A stretch of DNA of 64,000 bases from Neorhizobium tomejilense (GTDB taxonomy: Bacteria > Pseudomonadota > Alphaproteobacteria > Rhizobiales > Rhizobiaceae): NCBI GenBank assembly GCA_002968845.1, contig PVBG01000010.1, positions 1-64,000 of the forward strand, read 5' to 3'. The position numbers and the translations under genes were made by a program. The notes below the pieces were generated by a model. It had not been told where the DNA came from and did not search any database. It saw only the letters and a list, made by a program, of their open reading frames with translations. Positions within the stretch are counted from its first letter, which is position 1; each line of letters starts with the position of its first letter. Below are positions 9,225 to 19,099 of this stretch, in pieces.

Positions 9225-10418
9225 ATGAACATTCATGAATATCAGGCCAAGGCTCTGCTGAAGGGCTATGGCGCGCCGGTTGCGGAAGGTGTCGCAATTC
9301 TGAAGGCTGACGAGGCCGAGGCTGCTGCGAAGTCGCTGCCGGGTCCGCTTTACGTCGTCAAGAGCCAGATCCATGCGGGCGGCCGCGGCAAGGGCAAGTT
9401 CAAGGAACTTGGCCCCGACGCCAAGGGCGGCGTTCGCCTGGCTTTCTCGATCGACGAAGCCAAGGCGCATGCCAAGGAAATGCTCGGCAACACGCTGGTG
9501 ACCGCGCAGACCGGTGAAGCCGGCAAGCAGGTCAACCGCCTCTATATCGAAGATGGCGCCGACATTGCCCGCGAACTCTATTGCTCGCTGCTGGTGGACC
9601 GCTCGGTCGGCCGCGTCGCATTCGTGGTTTCGACCGAAGGCGGCATGGACATCGAAGCCGTTGCCCACGATACGCCTGAAAAGATCCAGACGATCGCCAT
9701 CGACCCGGAAGCCGGCGTGACGGCTGCGGACATCGCTGCGATCTCCAAGGCTCTGGAACTCGACGGCGCTGCCGGCGAAGATGCCAAGTCGCTCTTCCCG
9801 CTGCTCTACAAGGCCTTCAACGAGAAGGACATGGCCCTTCTCGAGATCAATCCGCTGATCGTCATGAAGGACGGCCACCTGCGCGTTCTCGACGCGAAGA
9901 TGTCGTTCGACGGCAACGCGCTCTTCCGCCACGACGACGTCAAGGCGCTGCGCGACGAGACCGAAGAAGACGCCAAGGAAATCGAAGCCTCCAAGTGGGA
10001 CCTCGCTTACGTTGCCCTCGACGGCAATATCGGCTGCATGGTCAACGGTGCCGGTCTCGCCATGGCGACGATGGACATCATCAAGCTCTACGGCAAGGAG
10101 CCTGCCAACTTCTGCGACGTCGGCGGCGGCGCCGGCAAGGAGAAGGTGGCTGCGGCCTTCAAGATCATCACCGCGGACCCGAAGGTCGAGGGCATCCTCG
10201 TCAACATCTTCGGCGGCATCATGCGCTGCGACGTCATCGCCGAAGGCGTTGTCGCTGCGGTTCAGGAAGTCGGCTTGAAGGTTCCGCTGGTGGTGCGCCT
10301 CGAAGGCACCAATGTCGAACTCGGCAAGAAAATCCTCAACGAGTCCGGTCTCGCGATCACTGCGGCTGACGATCTTGACGACGCGGCGAAGAAGATCGTC
10401 GCGGCGATCGAAGCCTAA
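9225..10418 (+). CDS. sucC: Succinyl-CoA synthetase beta subunit
   Basis: SucC with SucD converts succinyl-CoA to succinate with ATP or GTP formation. The 397-residue protein has the ATP-grasp fold: [16 protein letters not shown] at the start, the nucleotide loop [18 protein letters not shown] (about residues 46-63), [10 protein letters not shown], and [18 protein letters not shown] with [10 protein letters not shown] near the C-terminus for the subunit contact and phosphate site. Spacing to mdh (36 bp) and sucD (19 bp) indicates one operon. Confidence 0.97.
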   Translation: MNIHEYQAKALLKGYGAPVAEGVAILKADEAEAAAKSLPGPLYVVKSQIHAGGRGKGKFKELGPDAKGGVRLAFSIDEAKAHAKEMLGNTLVTAQTGEAGKQVNRLYIEDGADIARELYCSLLVDRSVGRVAFVVSTEGGMDIEAVAHDTPEKIQTIAIDPEAGVTAADIAAISKALELDGAAGEDAKSLFPLLYKAFNEKDMALLEINPLIVMKDGHLRVLDAKMSFDGNALFRHDDVKALRDETEEDAKEIEASKWDLAYVALDGNIGCMVNGAGLAMATMDIIKLYGKEPANFCDVGGGAGKEKVAAAFKIITADPKVEGILVNIFGGIMRCDVIAEGVVAAVQEVGLKVPLVVRLEGTNVELGKKILNESGLAITAADDLDDAAKKIVAAIEA

Positions 10419-10437
10419 CCTGGAAGGACCGGAATCA

Positions 10438-11343
10438 ATGTCTATTCTCGTTAACAAAGACACGAAGGTCATCGTCCAGGGCCTGACCGGGAAGACCGGC
10501 ACCTTCCACACGGAACAGGCGCTCGGCTACTACGGCACCAAGATGGTGGGCGGCGTTCATCCCAAGAAGGGTGGCGAATCGTGGTCGTCCGGCGTCGATG
10601 GTACGGCGCTGCCGATCTTCACCTCGGTTGCTGAAGCCAGGGAACGGACCGGCGCCGACGCGACCGTGATCTACGTTCCGCCGGCAGGCGCCGCGGACGC
10701 GATCATCGAAGCGATCGAAGCCGAAGTTCCCTTCATCACCTGCATCACCGAAGGCATCCCGGTCATGGACATGGTCCGCGTCAAGGCTCGCCTCGACCGT
10801 TCCAAGTCGCGACTGCTCGGCCCCAACTGCCCGGGCATCCTGACGCCGGAAGAGTGCAAGATCGGCATCATGCCGGGCTCGATCTTCCGCAAGGGCTCGG
10901 TCGGCATCGTTTCCCGCTCGGGCACGCTGACCTATGAGGCCGTGTTCCAGACCTCGAATGAAGGCCTCGGCCAGACCACCGCTGTCGGCATTGGCGGCGA
11001 CCCGGTCAAGGGCACCGAGTTCATCGACGTCCTGGAAATGTTCCTTGCTGACGACGCGACGACCTCGATCATCATGATCGGCGAAATCGGCGGCTCGGCG
11101 GAAGAAGACGCGGCGCAGTTCCTGAAGGACGAAGCCAAGAAGGGCCGCAGCAAGCCCATGGCCGGCTTCATCGCGGGCCGCACCGCTCCGAAGGGCCGCA
11201 CGATGGGCCATGCCGGTGCAGTGGTTTCCGGCGGCAAGGGTGACGCGGAATCGAAGATTGCGGCAATGGAATCGGCAGGCATCAAGGTGTCGCCGTCCCC
11301 GGCCCGTCTCGGCAAGACCTTGGTTGAAGTCCTCAAGGGCTGA
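10438..11343 (+). CDS. sucD: Succinyl-CoA synthetase alpha subunit
   Basis: SucD binds CoA and carries the phosphohistidine of succinyl-CoA synthetase. The 301-residue protein has the CoA site [19 protein letters not shown] near residue 11, [20 protein letters not shown], and the active-site histidine in [16 protein letters not shown] at about residue 258. The ATG at 10438 follows GGAAGGACCGG, a good ribosome binding site. A 238-bp structured leader separates it from sucA. Confidence 0.97.
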   Translation: MSILVNKDTKVIVQGLTGKTGTFHTEQALGYYGTKMVGGVHPKKGGESWSSGVDGTALPIFTSVAEARERTGADATVIYVPPAGAADAIIEAIEAEVPFITCITEGIPVMDMVRVKARLDRSKSRLLGPNCPGILTPEECKIGIMPGSIFRKGSVGIVSRSGTLTYEAVFQTSNEGLGQTTAVGIGGDPVKGTEFIDVLEMFLADDATTSIIMIGEIGGSAEEDAAQFLKDEAKKGRSKPMAGFIAGRTAPKGRTMGHAGAVVSGGKGDAESKIAAMESAGIKVSPSPARLGKTLVEVLKG

Positions 11344-11581
11344 CGCCACATAAAGGACACTCGCCGCCTAGATAGATAGGTGGCGATTGATCCGACAAGC
11401 TTCGGACAGGCGAAGCGCCACATTGTTTCGCCTGTCCATGTTTTGCGTCTCTCAATTTCGGGAGACGCGCGACCGCCAAGCGCGGTTCGGTACCAAGACG
11501 AAGACCAAGAAAATGCGGAGGCCGGAGATATATTCTGGCTCCGATTACGTCAGGAGGCGGGCGCGGCGCCCGCAGATAACC
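11344..11581 (+). other. Structured sucA 5' leader with serial stem-loops
   Basis: The gap between sucD and sucA is far longer than others in the cluster and folds repeatedly. CGCCGCCTA/TAGGTGGCG (about 11362-11385) forms a 9-bp stem with one G-U pair. GGACAGGCGAA (11404-11414) pairs perfectly with TTCGCCTGTCC (11427-11437). GCGTCTCTC (11445-11453) pairs with GGGAGACGC (11460-11468) with one wobble. GCGGGCG (11557-11563) pairs with CGCCCGC (11567-11573) directly before the sucA start. None has a long T-run, so they are not plain terminators. The region may be a regulatory leader, an RNA-processing site or a small RNA. Confidence 0.55.
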
Positions 11582-14578
11582 ATGGCACGGCAAGAAGCCA
11601 ACGAGCAGTTCCTCATCACCTCTTTCCTCGACGGACAGAACGCGGCCTATATCGAGCAGCTTCATGCTCGTTATGAGGATGACCCGACATCCGTCGCGCC
11701 GGAATGGCAGGCCTTCTTCAAGGCGCTCGCCGACAATCCGGACGACGTGAAGGCGGCGGCGAAGGGTGCCTCCTGGCAGCGCAAGAACTGGCCGATCACG
11801 GCCAATGGCGAGCTGGTCTCGGCGCTCGACGGCAACTGGCCGATCGTCGAAAAGGCGATCGAAACCAAGGTGAAGGCAAAGGCGGAAGCGACTGCCGCGG
11901 CGACCGGCAAGCCGGTCAACGAAACCGATGTGCTGCAGGCGACGCGGGATTCCGTGCGCGCCATCATGATGATCCGCGCCTATCGCATGCGGGGTCACCT
12001 GCATGCCAAGCTCGATCCGCTCGGGATTGCCAGCGCGGTCGAGGACTATAACGAGCTTTCGCCGACGGCTTACGGCTTCACGGAAGCGGACTACGACCGC
12101 AAGATCTTCATCGACAACGTGCTCGGCCTCGAATACGCGACGCTCCGCGAGATGATCGAGATCCTTGAGCGCACCTATTGCTCGACGCTCGGCGTCGAAT
12201 TCATGCATATCTCCAATCCGGAAGAGAAATCCTGGATCCAGGAGCGCATCGAAGGCCCCGGCAAGGGCGTCGAATTCACCGCCAACGGCAAGAAGGCGAT
12301 CCTTCAGAAGCTGGTGGAAGCGGAAGGTTACGAACAGTTCCTGGACGTACGCTTCAAGGGCACCAAGCGCTTCGGCCTTGACGGCGGCGAATCGCTGATC
12401 CCGGCGCTCGAACAGATCATCAAGCGCGGCGGCCAGGACGGCCTGGAAGAAGTCATCGTCGGCATGGCCCACCGCGGCCGCCTGAACGTTCTGACCAACG
12501 TCATGGGCAAGCCGCACCGAGCAGTGTTCCACGAGTTCAAGGGCGGTTCGTTCAAGCCCGACGAAGTCGAAGGCTCGGGCGACGTGAAGTACCATCTCGG
12601 CGCTTCTTCTGACCGCGAATTCGACGGCAACACCGTGCACCTGTCGCTTACGGCCAACCCTTCGCATCTGGAAATCGTCAACCCGGTCGTCATGGGCAAG
12701 GCGCGCGCCAAGCAGGACATGCGTGCCAAGGTCTGGGAAGGCGACATCATCCCCCTCAAGGAGCGTTCCAAGGTTCTGCCGCTGCTGTTGCACGGCGATG
12801 CGGCCTTCGCCGGCCAGGGCGTTGTGGCTGAAATCCTCGGCCTTTCGGGCCTGCGCGGTCATCGCGTCGCCGGCACGATGCACGTCATCATCAACAACCA
12901 GATCGGCTTCACCACCAATCCGGCCTTCTCGCGTTCGTCGCCCTATCCGTCCGATGTCGCCAAGATGATCGAGGCGCCGATCTTCCACGTCAACGGCGAC
13001 GATCCGGAAGCGGTCGTCTATGCCGCCAAGATCGCGACCGAATACCGGATGAAGTTCCACAAGCCGGTGGTCATCGACATGTTCTGCTACCGCCGCTTCG
13101 GCCATAACGAAGGCGACGAGCCGGCGTTCACACAGCCGAAGATGTACAAGGTCATCCGCGCCCACAAGACCGTCGCGCAGATCTATGCCGACCGCCTGAT
13201 CGCCGAAGCTCTCCTCACCGACGGCGAATTCGAGAAGATGAAGGCCGACTGGCGCGCCAATCTCGAAACCGAGTTCGAGGCCGGCCAGAGCTATAAGCCG
13301 AACAAGGCCGACTGGCTGGACGGCCAGTGGTCGGGCCTGCGTTCGGCCGACAATGCCGACGAACAGCGCCGCGGCAAGACCGCGATGCCGATGAAGGAAC
13401 TGCGCGAGATCGGCCGCAAGCTGTCGACCATTCCGGAAGGCTTCAACGCGCACCGCACCATCAAGCGGTTCATGGAAAATCGCGCCCAGATGGTTGAGAC
13501 CGGCGAAGGCATCGACTGGGCCATGGCGGAAGCCCTGGCATTCGGTTCGCTCGCCGTCGAAGGCACCAAGATCCGCCTGTCGGGCCAGGATTGCGAACGC
13601 GGCACGTTCTCGCAGCGCCACTCGGTTCTCTACGATCAGGACACCGAAGAGCGCTACATTCCGCTCGCCAACCTGGCGCCGACCCAGGCCCGTTACGAAG
13701 TCATCAACTCGATGCTTTCGGAAGAGGCGGTCCTCGGCTTCGAATACGGGTATTCGCTTGCCCGCCCGAATGCACTGACCCTCTGGGAAGCCCAGTTCGG
13801 CGACTTCGCCAACGGTGCGCAGGTCGTGTTCGACCAGTTCATCTCGTCGGGCGAACGCAAGTGGCTGCGCATGTCCGGCCTCGTCTGCCTGCTGCCGCAC
13901 GGTTATGAAGGACAGGGTCCGGAACACTCCTCGGCACGCTTGGAGCGCTGGCTGCAGATGTGCGCCGAAGACAACATGCAGGTGGCCAACGTCACGACGC
14001 CGGCCAACTATTTCCACATCCTGCGCCGGCAGACGAAGCGCGACTTCCGCAAGCCGCTGATCCTGATGACGCCGAAGTCCCTGCTGCGCCACAAGCGGGC
14101 TACCTCGACGCTTGCCGAAATGGCCGGCGAATCCTCCTTCCATCGCCTGCTCTGGGACGATGCGGAGGTCATCAAGGATGGCCCGATCAAGCTGCAGAAG
14201 GATGCCAAGATCCGTCGCGTCGTGCTCTGCACCGGCAAGGTCTATTACGACCTTCTCGAGGAGCGCGAAAAGCGCGGCATTGACGACATCTACCTGCTGC
14301 GCATCGAACAGCTTTATCCGTTCCCGGCCAAGGCCCTGATCAACGAACTCTCCCGCTTCCGCAACGCGGAAATGGTCTGGTGCCAGGAAGAGCCGAAGAA
14401 CATGGGTGCGTGGTCGTTCATCGACCCGTATCTGGAATGGGTTCTGGCGCATATCGATGCGAAGTATCAACGCGTTCGTTACACGGGCCGGCCGGCAGCG
14501 GCCTCGCCTGCGACGGGCCAGATGTCGAAGCATCTCGCACAGCTTGAAGCCTTCCTCGAAGACGCGCTCGGCGGCTGA
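11582..14578 (+). CDS. sucA: 2-oxoglutarate dehydrogenase E1 component
   Basis: SucA is the thiamine-diphosphate-dependent decarboxylase (E1) of the 2-oxoglutarate dehydrogenase complex. The 998-residue protein starts MARQEANEQFLITSFLDGQN and contains the E1 motifs VIVGMAHRGRLNVLTNV, LHGDAAFAGQGVVAEIL, HVIINNQIGFTTNP, and near the C-terminus LLPHGYEGQGPEHSSARLER. I chose the ATG at 11582; an in-frame TTG at 11387 would add 65 basic residues from the leader and is unlikely. The nearest strong Shine-Dalgarno (AGGAGG, 11552-11557) is separated from the ATG by a hairpin. Confidence 0.96.
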   Translation: MARQEANEQFLITSFLDGQNAAYIEQLHARYEDDPTSVAPEWQAFFKALADNPDDVKAAAKGASWQRKNWPITANGELVSALDGNWPIVEKAIETKVKAKAEATAAATGKPVNETDVLQATRDSVRAIMMIRAYRMRGHLHAKLDPLGIASAVEDYNELSPTAYGFTEADYDRKIFIDNVLGLEYATLREMIEILERTYCSTLGVEFMHISNPEEKSWIQERIEGPGKGVEFTANGKKAILQKLVEAEGYEQFLDVRFKGTKRFGLDGGESLIPALEQIIKRGGQDGLEEVIVGMAHRGRLNVLTNVMGKPHRAVFHEFKGGSFKPDEVEGSGDVKYHLGASSDREFDGNTVHLSLTANPSHLEIVNPVVMGKARAKQDMRAKVWEGDIIPLKERSKVLPLLLHGDAAFAGQGVVAEILGLSGLRGHRVAGTMHVIINNQIGFTTNPAFSRSSPYPSDVAKMIEAPIFHVNGDDPEAVVYAAKIATEYRMKFHKPVVIDMFCYRRFGHNEGDEPAFTQPKMYKVIRAHKTVAQIYADRLIAEALLTDGEFEKMKADWRANLETEFEAGQSYKPNKADWLDGQWSGLRSADNADEQRRGKTAMPMKELREIGRKLSTIPEGFNAHRTIKRFMENRAQMVETGEGIDWAMAEALAFGSLAVEGTKIRLSGQDCERGTFSQRHSVLYDQDTEERYIPLANLAPTQARYEVINSMLSEEAVLGFEYGYSLARPNALTLWEAQFGDFANGAQVVFDQFISSGERKWLRMSGLVCLLPHGYEGQGPEHSSARLERWLQMCAEDNMQVANVTTPANYFHILRRQTKRDFRKPLILMTPKSLLRHKRATSTLAEMAGESSFHRLLWDDAEVIKDGPIKLQKDAKIRRVVLCTGKVYYDLLEEREKRGIDDIYLLRIEQLYPFPAKALINELSRFRNAEMVWCQEEPKNMGAWSFIDPYLEWVLAHIDAKYQRVRYTGRPAAASPATGQMSKHLAQLEAFLEDALGG

Positions 14579-14635
14579 TTCCCAGCCGCTTCTCCACTTT
14601 TCACAGACACAACCTGACAAACACGGAAACAGATC

Positions 14636-15892
14636 ATGGCCACCGAAATCCGCGTCCCAACCCTCGGAGAATCCGTCAGCGAGGCAACCGTAGGCACCTG
14701 GTTCAAGAAGGTCGGCGACACGGTCAAGGCCGACGAGCCGCTCCTCGAGCTCGAAACGGATAAGGTGACCGTAGAAGTTCCGTCGCCGGCCGCTGGCGTT
14801 CTCACCGAAATCGTCGCCGCAAACGGTGAGACCGTCGGCCTCGGCGCCCTGCTCGGCCAGATCGATGCAGCTGCTGCCGGCACCGCGACCGCCGCTCCGG
14901 CTGCAAAGCCTGCTGAAGCCGCACCGGCCAAGGCTGCCGAACCGGCTGCTCCGGCTCCGGTCGCTGCCGCCGCCAGCGCCTCTGCTGCTGCCACCTCGAT
15001 GCCGCCGGCTCCGGCTGCCGCAAAGATCGCTGCGGACAACAACATCTCGACTGCCGATATCGATGGTTCGGGCAAGCGTGGCCAGGTTCTGAAGGGCGAC
15101 GTGATCGCTGCCGTCGCCAAGGGCATTTCCGCTCCGGCCCAGGCGCCTGCCGCTCCGGCGGCACCGCGTCCGGTTTCCTCGGCCGACGACGCATCCCGCG
15201 AAGAGCGCGTGAAGATGACGCGCCTGCGCCAGACGATCGCCCGCCGCCTCAAGGACGCGCAGAACACCGCCGCCATGCTGACCACCTATAACGAGGTCGA
15301 CATGAAGGCGGTGATGGACCTGCGCAACCGCTACAAGGACGTGTTCGAGAAGAAGCATGGCGTCAAGCTCGGCTTCATGGGCTTCTTCACCAAGGCCGTG
15401 ACCCACGCGCTGAAGGAACTGCCGGCCGTCAACGCCGAGATCGACGGCACCGACATCATCTACAAGCAGTATTGCCATGTCGGCGTCGCCGTCGGCACCG
15501 ACAAGGGCCTGGTGGTTCCGGTCGTGCGCAATGCCGACCAGATGTCGATCGCCGAAATCGAGAAGGATATCGGCCGCCTTGGCAAGCTCGCCCGCGACGG
15601 ACAGCTCTCCATGGCAGACATGCAGGGCGGCACGTTCACCATCTCCAACGGCGGCGTCTACGGTTCGCTGATGTCCTCGCCGATCCTCAACGCGCCGCAG
15701 TCCGGCATACTCGGCATGCACAAGATCCAGGACCGCCCGGTCGTCGTCGGCGGCCAGATCGTCATCCGCCCGATGATGTATCTCGCGCTCTCCTACGACC
15801 ACCGCATGGTGGACGGCAAGGAAGCCGTGACCTTCCTCGTGCGCGTCAAGGAAAGCCTCGAGGATCCGGAACGCCTGGTTCTCGATCTCTAA
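14636..15892 (+). CDS. sucB: Dihydrolipoyllysine succinyltransferase (E2 of 2-oxoglutarate dehydrogenase)
   Basis: SucB transfers the succinyl group from E1 to CoA. Domain order in 418 residues: lipoyl domain with the lipoylated lysine in [15 protein letters not shown] (about residue 43); an Ala/Pro-rich flexible linker (80-120); the peripheral-subunit-binding domain [20 protein letters not shown]; a second linker; and the catalytic acyltransferase domain ending with the HxxxD motif [16 protein letters not shown]. It follows sucA by 57 bp. Confidence 0.97.
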   Translation: MATEIRVPTLGESVSEATVGTWFKKVGDTVKADEPLLELETDKVTVEVPSPAAGVLTEIVAANGETVGLGALLGQIDAAAAGTATAAPAAKPAEAAPAKAAEPAAPAPVAAAASASAAATSMPPAPAAAKIAADNNISTADIDGSGKRGQVLKGDVIAAVAKGISAPAQAPAAPAAPRPVSSADDASREERVKMTRLRQTIARRLKDAQNTAAMLTTYNEVDMKAVMDLRNRYKDVFEKKHGVKLGFMGFFTKAVTHALKELPAVNAEIDGTDIIYKQYCHVGVAVGTDKGLVVPVVRNADQMSIAEIEKDIGRLGKLARDGQLSMADMQGGTFTISNGGVYGSLMSSPILNAPQSGILGMHKIQDRPVVVGGQIVIRPMMYLALSYDHRMVDGKEAVTFLVRVKESLEDPERLVLDL

Positions 15893-15907
15893 GACGGGAA
15901 CGGACCC

Positions 15908-16324
15908 ATGGAAACGCTCGGGGTTACCGCAACGCCATACATGACGCTGCTGGCCTTGAGCGTTGTCCTTCTGGTGTTCCACATTCTGCTGCAGGGTACG
16001 CTTTCCACCCGCGAACTTGGTCGTGAATGGAACGCCGGCCCGCGGGACCAGGGACTGGCGCCGAGGGGCCGGTTCGCGGGGCGTGCCGAACGCGCCTCGA
16101 AGAATTTCCAGGAGACCTATCCGGCGTTTGTCGGCCTGCTGCTCGGCGTTGCCTTTGCGGGAGACGACGCGTCCGGTTGGGGGCTGATCGGCGGCTGGAT
16201 CTGGCTGGTCTCCCGGGTCGTTTATATCCCGCTCTACATGGGCGGCGTGCCCTATATCCGGTCCCTCGTCTGGACGGTGAGCCTGATCGGGCTTCTGGCC
16301 ATGACCATCGCGCTCTTCCGGTGA
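15908..16324 (+). CDS. MAPEG-family membrane protein
   Basis: The 138-residue protein has four hydrophobic segments (about 10-30, 72-88, 90-108, 115-137) and the MAPEG pattern, including the conserved loop RAERASKNFQETYPAFVGLLLG. MAPEG proteins are membrane-bound, glutathione-linked or eicosanoid-type enzymes; most bacterial members have no known substrate. It begins 16 bp after sucB and is followed 5 bp later by an exported protein, so it is probably co-transcribed with the suc genes. Confidence 0.85.
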   Translation: METLGVTATPYMTLLALSVVLLVFHILLQGTLSTRELGREWNAGPRDQGLAPRGRFAGRAERASKNFQETYPAFVGLLLGVAFAGDDASGWGLIGGWIWLVSRVVYIPLYMGGVPYIRSLVWTVSLIGLLAMTIALFR

Positions 16325-16328
16325 CGCC

Positions 16329-16829
16329 ATGATCGCATCCTTGAAAACATGGCTTCCGATACTGTGCCTGGTGCCGGGCGTGGCAGCGGCTGCCGAGCGG
16401 TGCGCGATCGAGAAGGCGGTGTTCGCCGAGGCGACTGCTGGGACCGTGCTTGCGTTCAAGCCGGTCGGTTCGGATGCGGCAGTGGTCAGCCATCTTTTCA
16501 CGATCACTGGGGGCAAGCTGAAGCTCGACGGCAACGTCATGTATGACGACGAGTCCAAGCGTCCCGGCGGCATGGTGACGAACAATTGCCCGCAGGGCGA
16601 TGCGACGGGCGCGGAACTTCGGGCCTGCACCGTCTGGACCGGCGTGCCCTATGCCCTTGATGTGGCGACCGGCCATATCGACATATTGGGCGCCGCGAAT
16701 ACCCAGGCGCCGGATGCGATCCTGATGCCGGGCTTCGGCCCGTCGATCCGCCATTCGACGCTGTGGGGCAAGAGCGGTCTGAAACAGGTCCCCTGGGACC
16801 TGTACGAATTCAAGGAATGCAAGGCATGA
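16329..16829 (+). CDS. Exported hypothetical protein
   Basis: I do not recognise this 166-residue protein. It has a Sec signal peptide (MIASLKTWLPILCLVPGVAA then AA), so it is predicted to be periplasmic. Four cysteines remain in the mature part (ERCAIE, NNCPQGD, LRACTVW, FKECKA), an even number consistent with two disulfides. It starts 5 bp after the MAPEG gene, and its stop overlaps the start of the SDR gene (ATGA), which points to co-translation within the suc-lpd cluster. Confidence 0.7.
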   Translation: MIASLKTWLPILCLVPGVAAAAERCAIEKAVFAEATAGTVLAFKPVGSDAAVVSHLFTITGGKLKLDGNVMYDDESKRPGGMVTNNCPQGDATGAELRACTVWTGVPYALDVATGHIDILGAANTQAPDAILMPGFGPSIRHSTLWGKSGLKQVPWDLYEFKECKA

Positions 16830-17578
16830 GCGAAAATCCTGTTCTCCTGGTGACCGGCGGAAGCCGCGGCATCGGTGCGGCGATCTCGCTCATGGCCGCC
16901 AGCCGTGGCTGGCGCGTGGCCGTGAACTATGCCTCCAACAGGCAGGCGGCCGAAAAGGTGGTTTCGGAAATCGAGGCGGCCGGCGGCGAGGCGATTGCGG
17001 TCCAGGCGGATGTCGGCAATGCGGCCGAGATCGCCGCAATGTTTGAGGCGATCGACCGACATTTCGGGCGGCTGGACGGGCTGGTCAACAATGCCGGGAT
17101 CGTCGACATGCCGCAGCGCATCGACGAGATGAGCGCGGAACGCATCGAGCGGATGATGCGGATCAATGTCACCGGTTCGATCCTCTGTGCCGGGGAAGCG
17201 GTGCGCCGCATGTCGACGAGACATGGCGGCAAGGGTGGCGCGATCGTCAATATCTCGTCGATGGCCGCCAAGCTTGGTTCTCCGGGGCAATATGTCGATT
17301 ACGCTGCTTCGAAGGCGGCGATCGATACGCTGACCATCGGCCTGGCACGCGAAGTCGCGACCGAAGGGGTGCGCGTTAATGCGATCCGCCCGGGCATTAT
17401 CGACACGGATATCCACGCGTCCGGCGGCCTGCCGGACCGGGCGCGCGACATGGCGCCCAGCGTTCCCATGCAACGGCCGGGCAAGGCGGAAGAGGTGGCG
17501 GATGCCGTCCTCTATTTTCTGTCGCCAGCGGCTTCCTACGTAACCGGCGCCATACTCGACGTGAGTGGCGGGCGCTAA
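16826..17578 (+). CDS. Short-chain dehydrogenase/reductase
   Basis: The 250-residue protein is a classical SDR. It has the cofactor motif VTGGSRGIGAAISL near residue 9, NNAG at LVNNAGIVD, the catalytic serine in IVNISSMAAKLG, and the YxxxK pair in YVDYAASKAAIDTL. The tail PAASYVTGAILDVSGGR is typical of the family. Glucose/ribitol-dehydrogenase-like members use NAD(P)H, but the substrate cannot be told. The ATG at 16826 overlaps the upstream stop. Confidence 0.92.
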   Translation: MSENPVLLVTGGSRGIGAAISLMAASRGWRVAVNYASNRQAAEKVVSEIEAAGGEAIAVQADVGNAAEIAAMFEAIDRHFGRLDGLVNNAGIVDMPQRIDEMSAERIERMMRINVTGSILCAGEAVRRMSTRHGGKGGAIVNISSMAAKLGSPGQYVDYAASKAAIDTLTIGLAREVATEGVRVNAIRPGIIDTDIHASGGLPDRARDMAPSVPMQRPGKAEEVADAVLYFLSPAASYVTGAILDVSGGR

Positions 17579-17624
17579 AGCAATTCCAGCAAAAGTGCGC
17601 AGCGGTTTTGCGTTCGGAGTTGCG
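17577..17624 (+). repeat. 48-bp dispersed intergenic repeat, copy A
   Basis: This sequence, starting AAAGCAATTCCAGCAAAAGT and ending in TTGCG, matches the reverse complement of 33419-33466 at 44 of 48 positions. It is partly palindromic: GCAATTCC at one end and GGAGTTGC at the other. It begins at the stop codon of the SDR gene and lies 35 bp before lpdA. Such short dispersed palindromic elements are common between genes in rhizobial genomes. Confidence 0.75.
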
Positions 17625-17659
17625 ATGAAACGAAGAGATGAAGAGAAGGAAAAAGAACT

Positions 17660-19066
17660 ATGGCATATGATCTCGTCGTCATCGGAAGCGGCCCCGGCGG
17701 TTACGTCTGCGCGGTGAAGGCTGCCCAGCTCGGCCTCAAGGTCGCTGTCGTGGAAAAGCGTGCCACCTATGGCGGGACCTGCCTCAACATCGGCTGCATC
17801 CCTTCCAAGGCGCTGCTGCACGCTTCCGAAATGTTTGCCCACGCCGCCCATGGCATGGATGCGCTCGGCGTCGAGGTCTCGGCTCCGAAACTCAATCTTG
17901 AAAAGATGATGGCCCACAAGGACGCGACCGTTAAGTCGAACGTCGACGGCGTCTCCTTTCTCTTCAAGAAGAACAAGATCGACGGCTTCATCGGCACCGG
18001 CAGGATCGTTTCCGCCGGCAAGGTCTCCGTGACCGGCGACGACGGCAAGGTGCAGGAACTCGAGGCCAAGAACATCGTCATCGCCACCGGTTCCGACGTT
18101 GCCGGCATTCCGGGCGTCAATGTCGAGATCGACGAGAAGGTGATCATCTCGTCCACCGGCGGCATCGCGCTCGAAAAGGTGCCGGCGCACCTGATCGTGG
18201 TCGGCGGCGGCGTCATCGGCATGGAGCTCGGTTCGGTCTGGTCGCGCCTCGGTGCCAAGGTGACCGTCGTCGAATATCTCGACAAGCTGCTCGGCGGCAT
18301 GGACGGCGACGTTTCCAAGCAGTTCCAGCGCATGATGGCGAAGCAGGGCATGGACATCCGTACGGATGCCAAGGTCACCGGCGTCGAAAAGACCGCCAAT
18401 GGCGCCAAGGTCACCTATGAGCCGGTCAAGGGCGGCGACGCCCAGACGCTCGAAGCCGACGTCGTGCTGATCGCCACCGGCCGCAAGCCCTATACGGCGG
18501 GCCTCGGTCTGGAAGAAGCGGGCGTCAAGCTCGACAACCGCGGCCGCGTCGAGATCGACGGCCACTTCAAGACCAATGTCGACGGCATCTACGCGATCGG
18601 CGACGTCGTTCGCGGCCCGATGCTCGCCCACAAGGCGGAAGACGAGGGCGTTGCGATCGCCGAGATCATCGCCGGCCAGCATGGCCATGTGAACTACGAC
18701 GTCATCCCCGGCGTCGTCTACACCCAGCCGGAAGTGGCGTCCGTCGGCAAGACTGAGGAAGAGCTGAAGGCTGCGGGCATCGCCTACAAGGTCGGCAAGT
18801 TCCCGTTCACCGCCAACGGCCGCGCCCGCGCGATGCTGGCGACAGACGGCTTCGTGAAGATCCTTGCCGACAAGGATACCGACCGGGTTCTCGGCGGTCA
18901 TATCGTCGGTTTCGGCGCCGGCGAAATGATCCACGAGATCGCCGTGCTGATGGAATTCGGCGGTTCATCGGAAGACCTCGGCCGCACCTGCCATGCCCAT
19001 CCGACCATGTCGGAAGCGGTTAAGGAAGCCGCGCTCGCGACCTTCTTCAAGCCGATCCATATGTGA
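17660..19066 (+). CDS. lpdA: Dihydrolipoyl dehydrogenase (E3)
   Basis: This E3 flavoprotein reoxidises the lipoyl groups of SucB with NAD. The 468-residue protein has the FAD fold YDLVVIGSGPGGYVCAVKAA, the redox disulfide in GGTCLNIGCIPSKALLHASE, the NAD fold HLIVVGGGVIGMELGSVW, and the catalytic HAHPTMSEA near the C-terminus. The position at the end of the mdh-sucCDAB cluster indicates that it serves the 2-oxoglutarate dehydrogenase complex. A strong terminator follows. Confidence 0.96.
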   Translation: MAYDLVVIGSGPGGYVCAVKAAQLGLKVAVVEKRATYGGTCLNIGCIPSKALLHASEMFAHAAHGMDALGVEVSAPKLNLEKMMAHKDATVKSNVDGVSFLFKKNKIDGFIGTGRIVSAGKVSVTGDDGKVQELEAKNIVIATGSDVAGIPGVNVEIDEKVIISSTGGIALEKVPAHLIVVGGGVIGMELGSVWSRLGAKVTVVEYLDKLLGGMDGDVSKQFQRMMAKQGMDIRTDAKVTGVEKTANGAKVTYEPVKGGDAQTLEADVVLIATGRKPYTAGLGLEEAGVKLDNRGRVEIDGHFKTNVDGIYAIGDVVRGPMLAHKAEDEGVAIAEIIAGQHGHVNYDVIPGVVYTQPEVASVGKTEEELKAAGIAYKVGKFPFTANGRARAMLATDGFVKILADKDTDRVLGGHIVGFGAGEMIHEIAVLMEFGGSSEDLGRTCHAHPTMSEAVKEAALATFFKPIHM

Positions 19067-19099
19067 GCGCGTCTGGCGCTTTCATGCGGGTACGATCAG

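Noticed and set aside
11387..11581. N-terminal extension of SucA from a TTG at 11387.
   Set aside because: The 65 extra residues are basic, lack family similarity and come from the stem-loop-rich leader; the ATG at 11582 gives the standard N-terminus.
11333..16630. A very long open frame on the minus strand opposite sucA and sucB (over 1700 codons).
   Set aside because: It is a mirror of codon bias in GC-rich coding DNA. The plus strand encodes well-conserved SucA, SucB and other proteins, and the antisense translation shows no recognisable domain.
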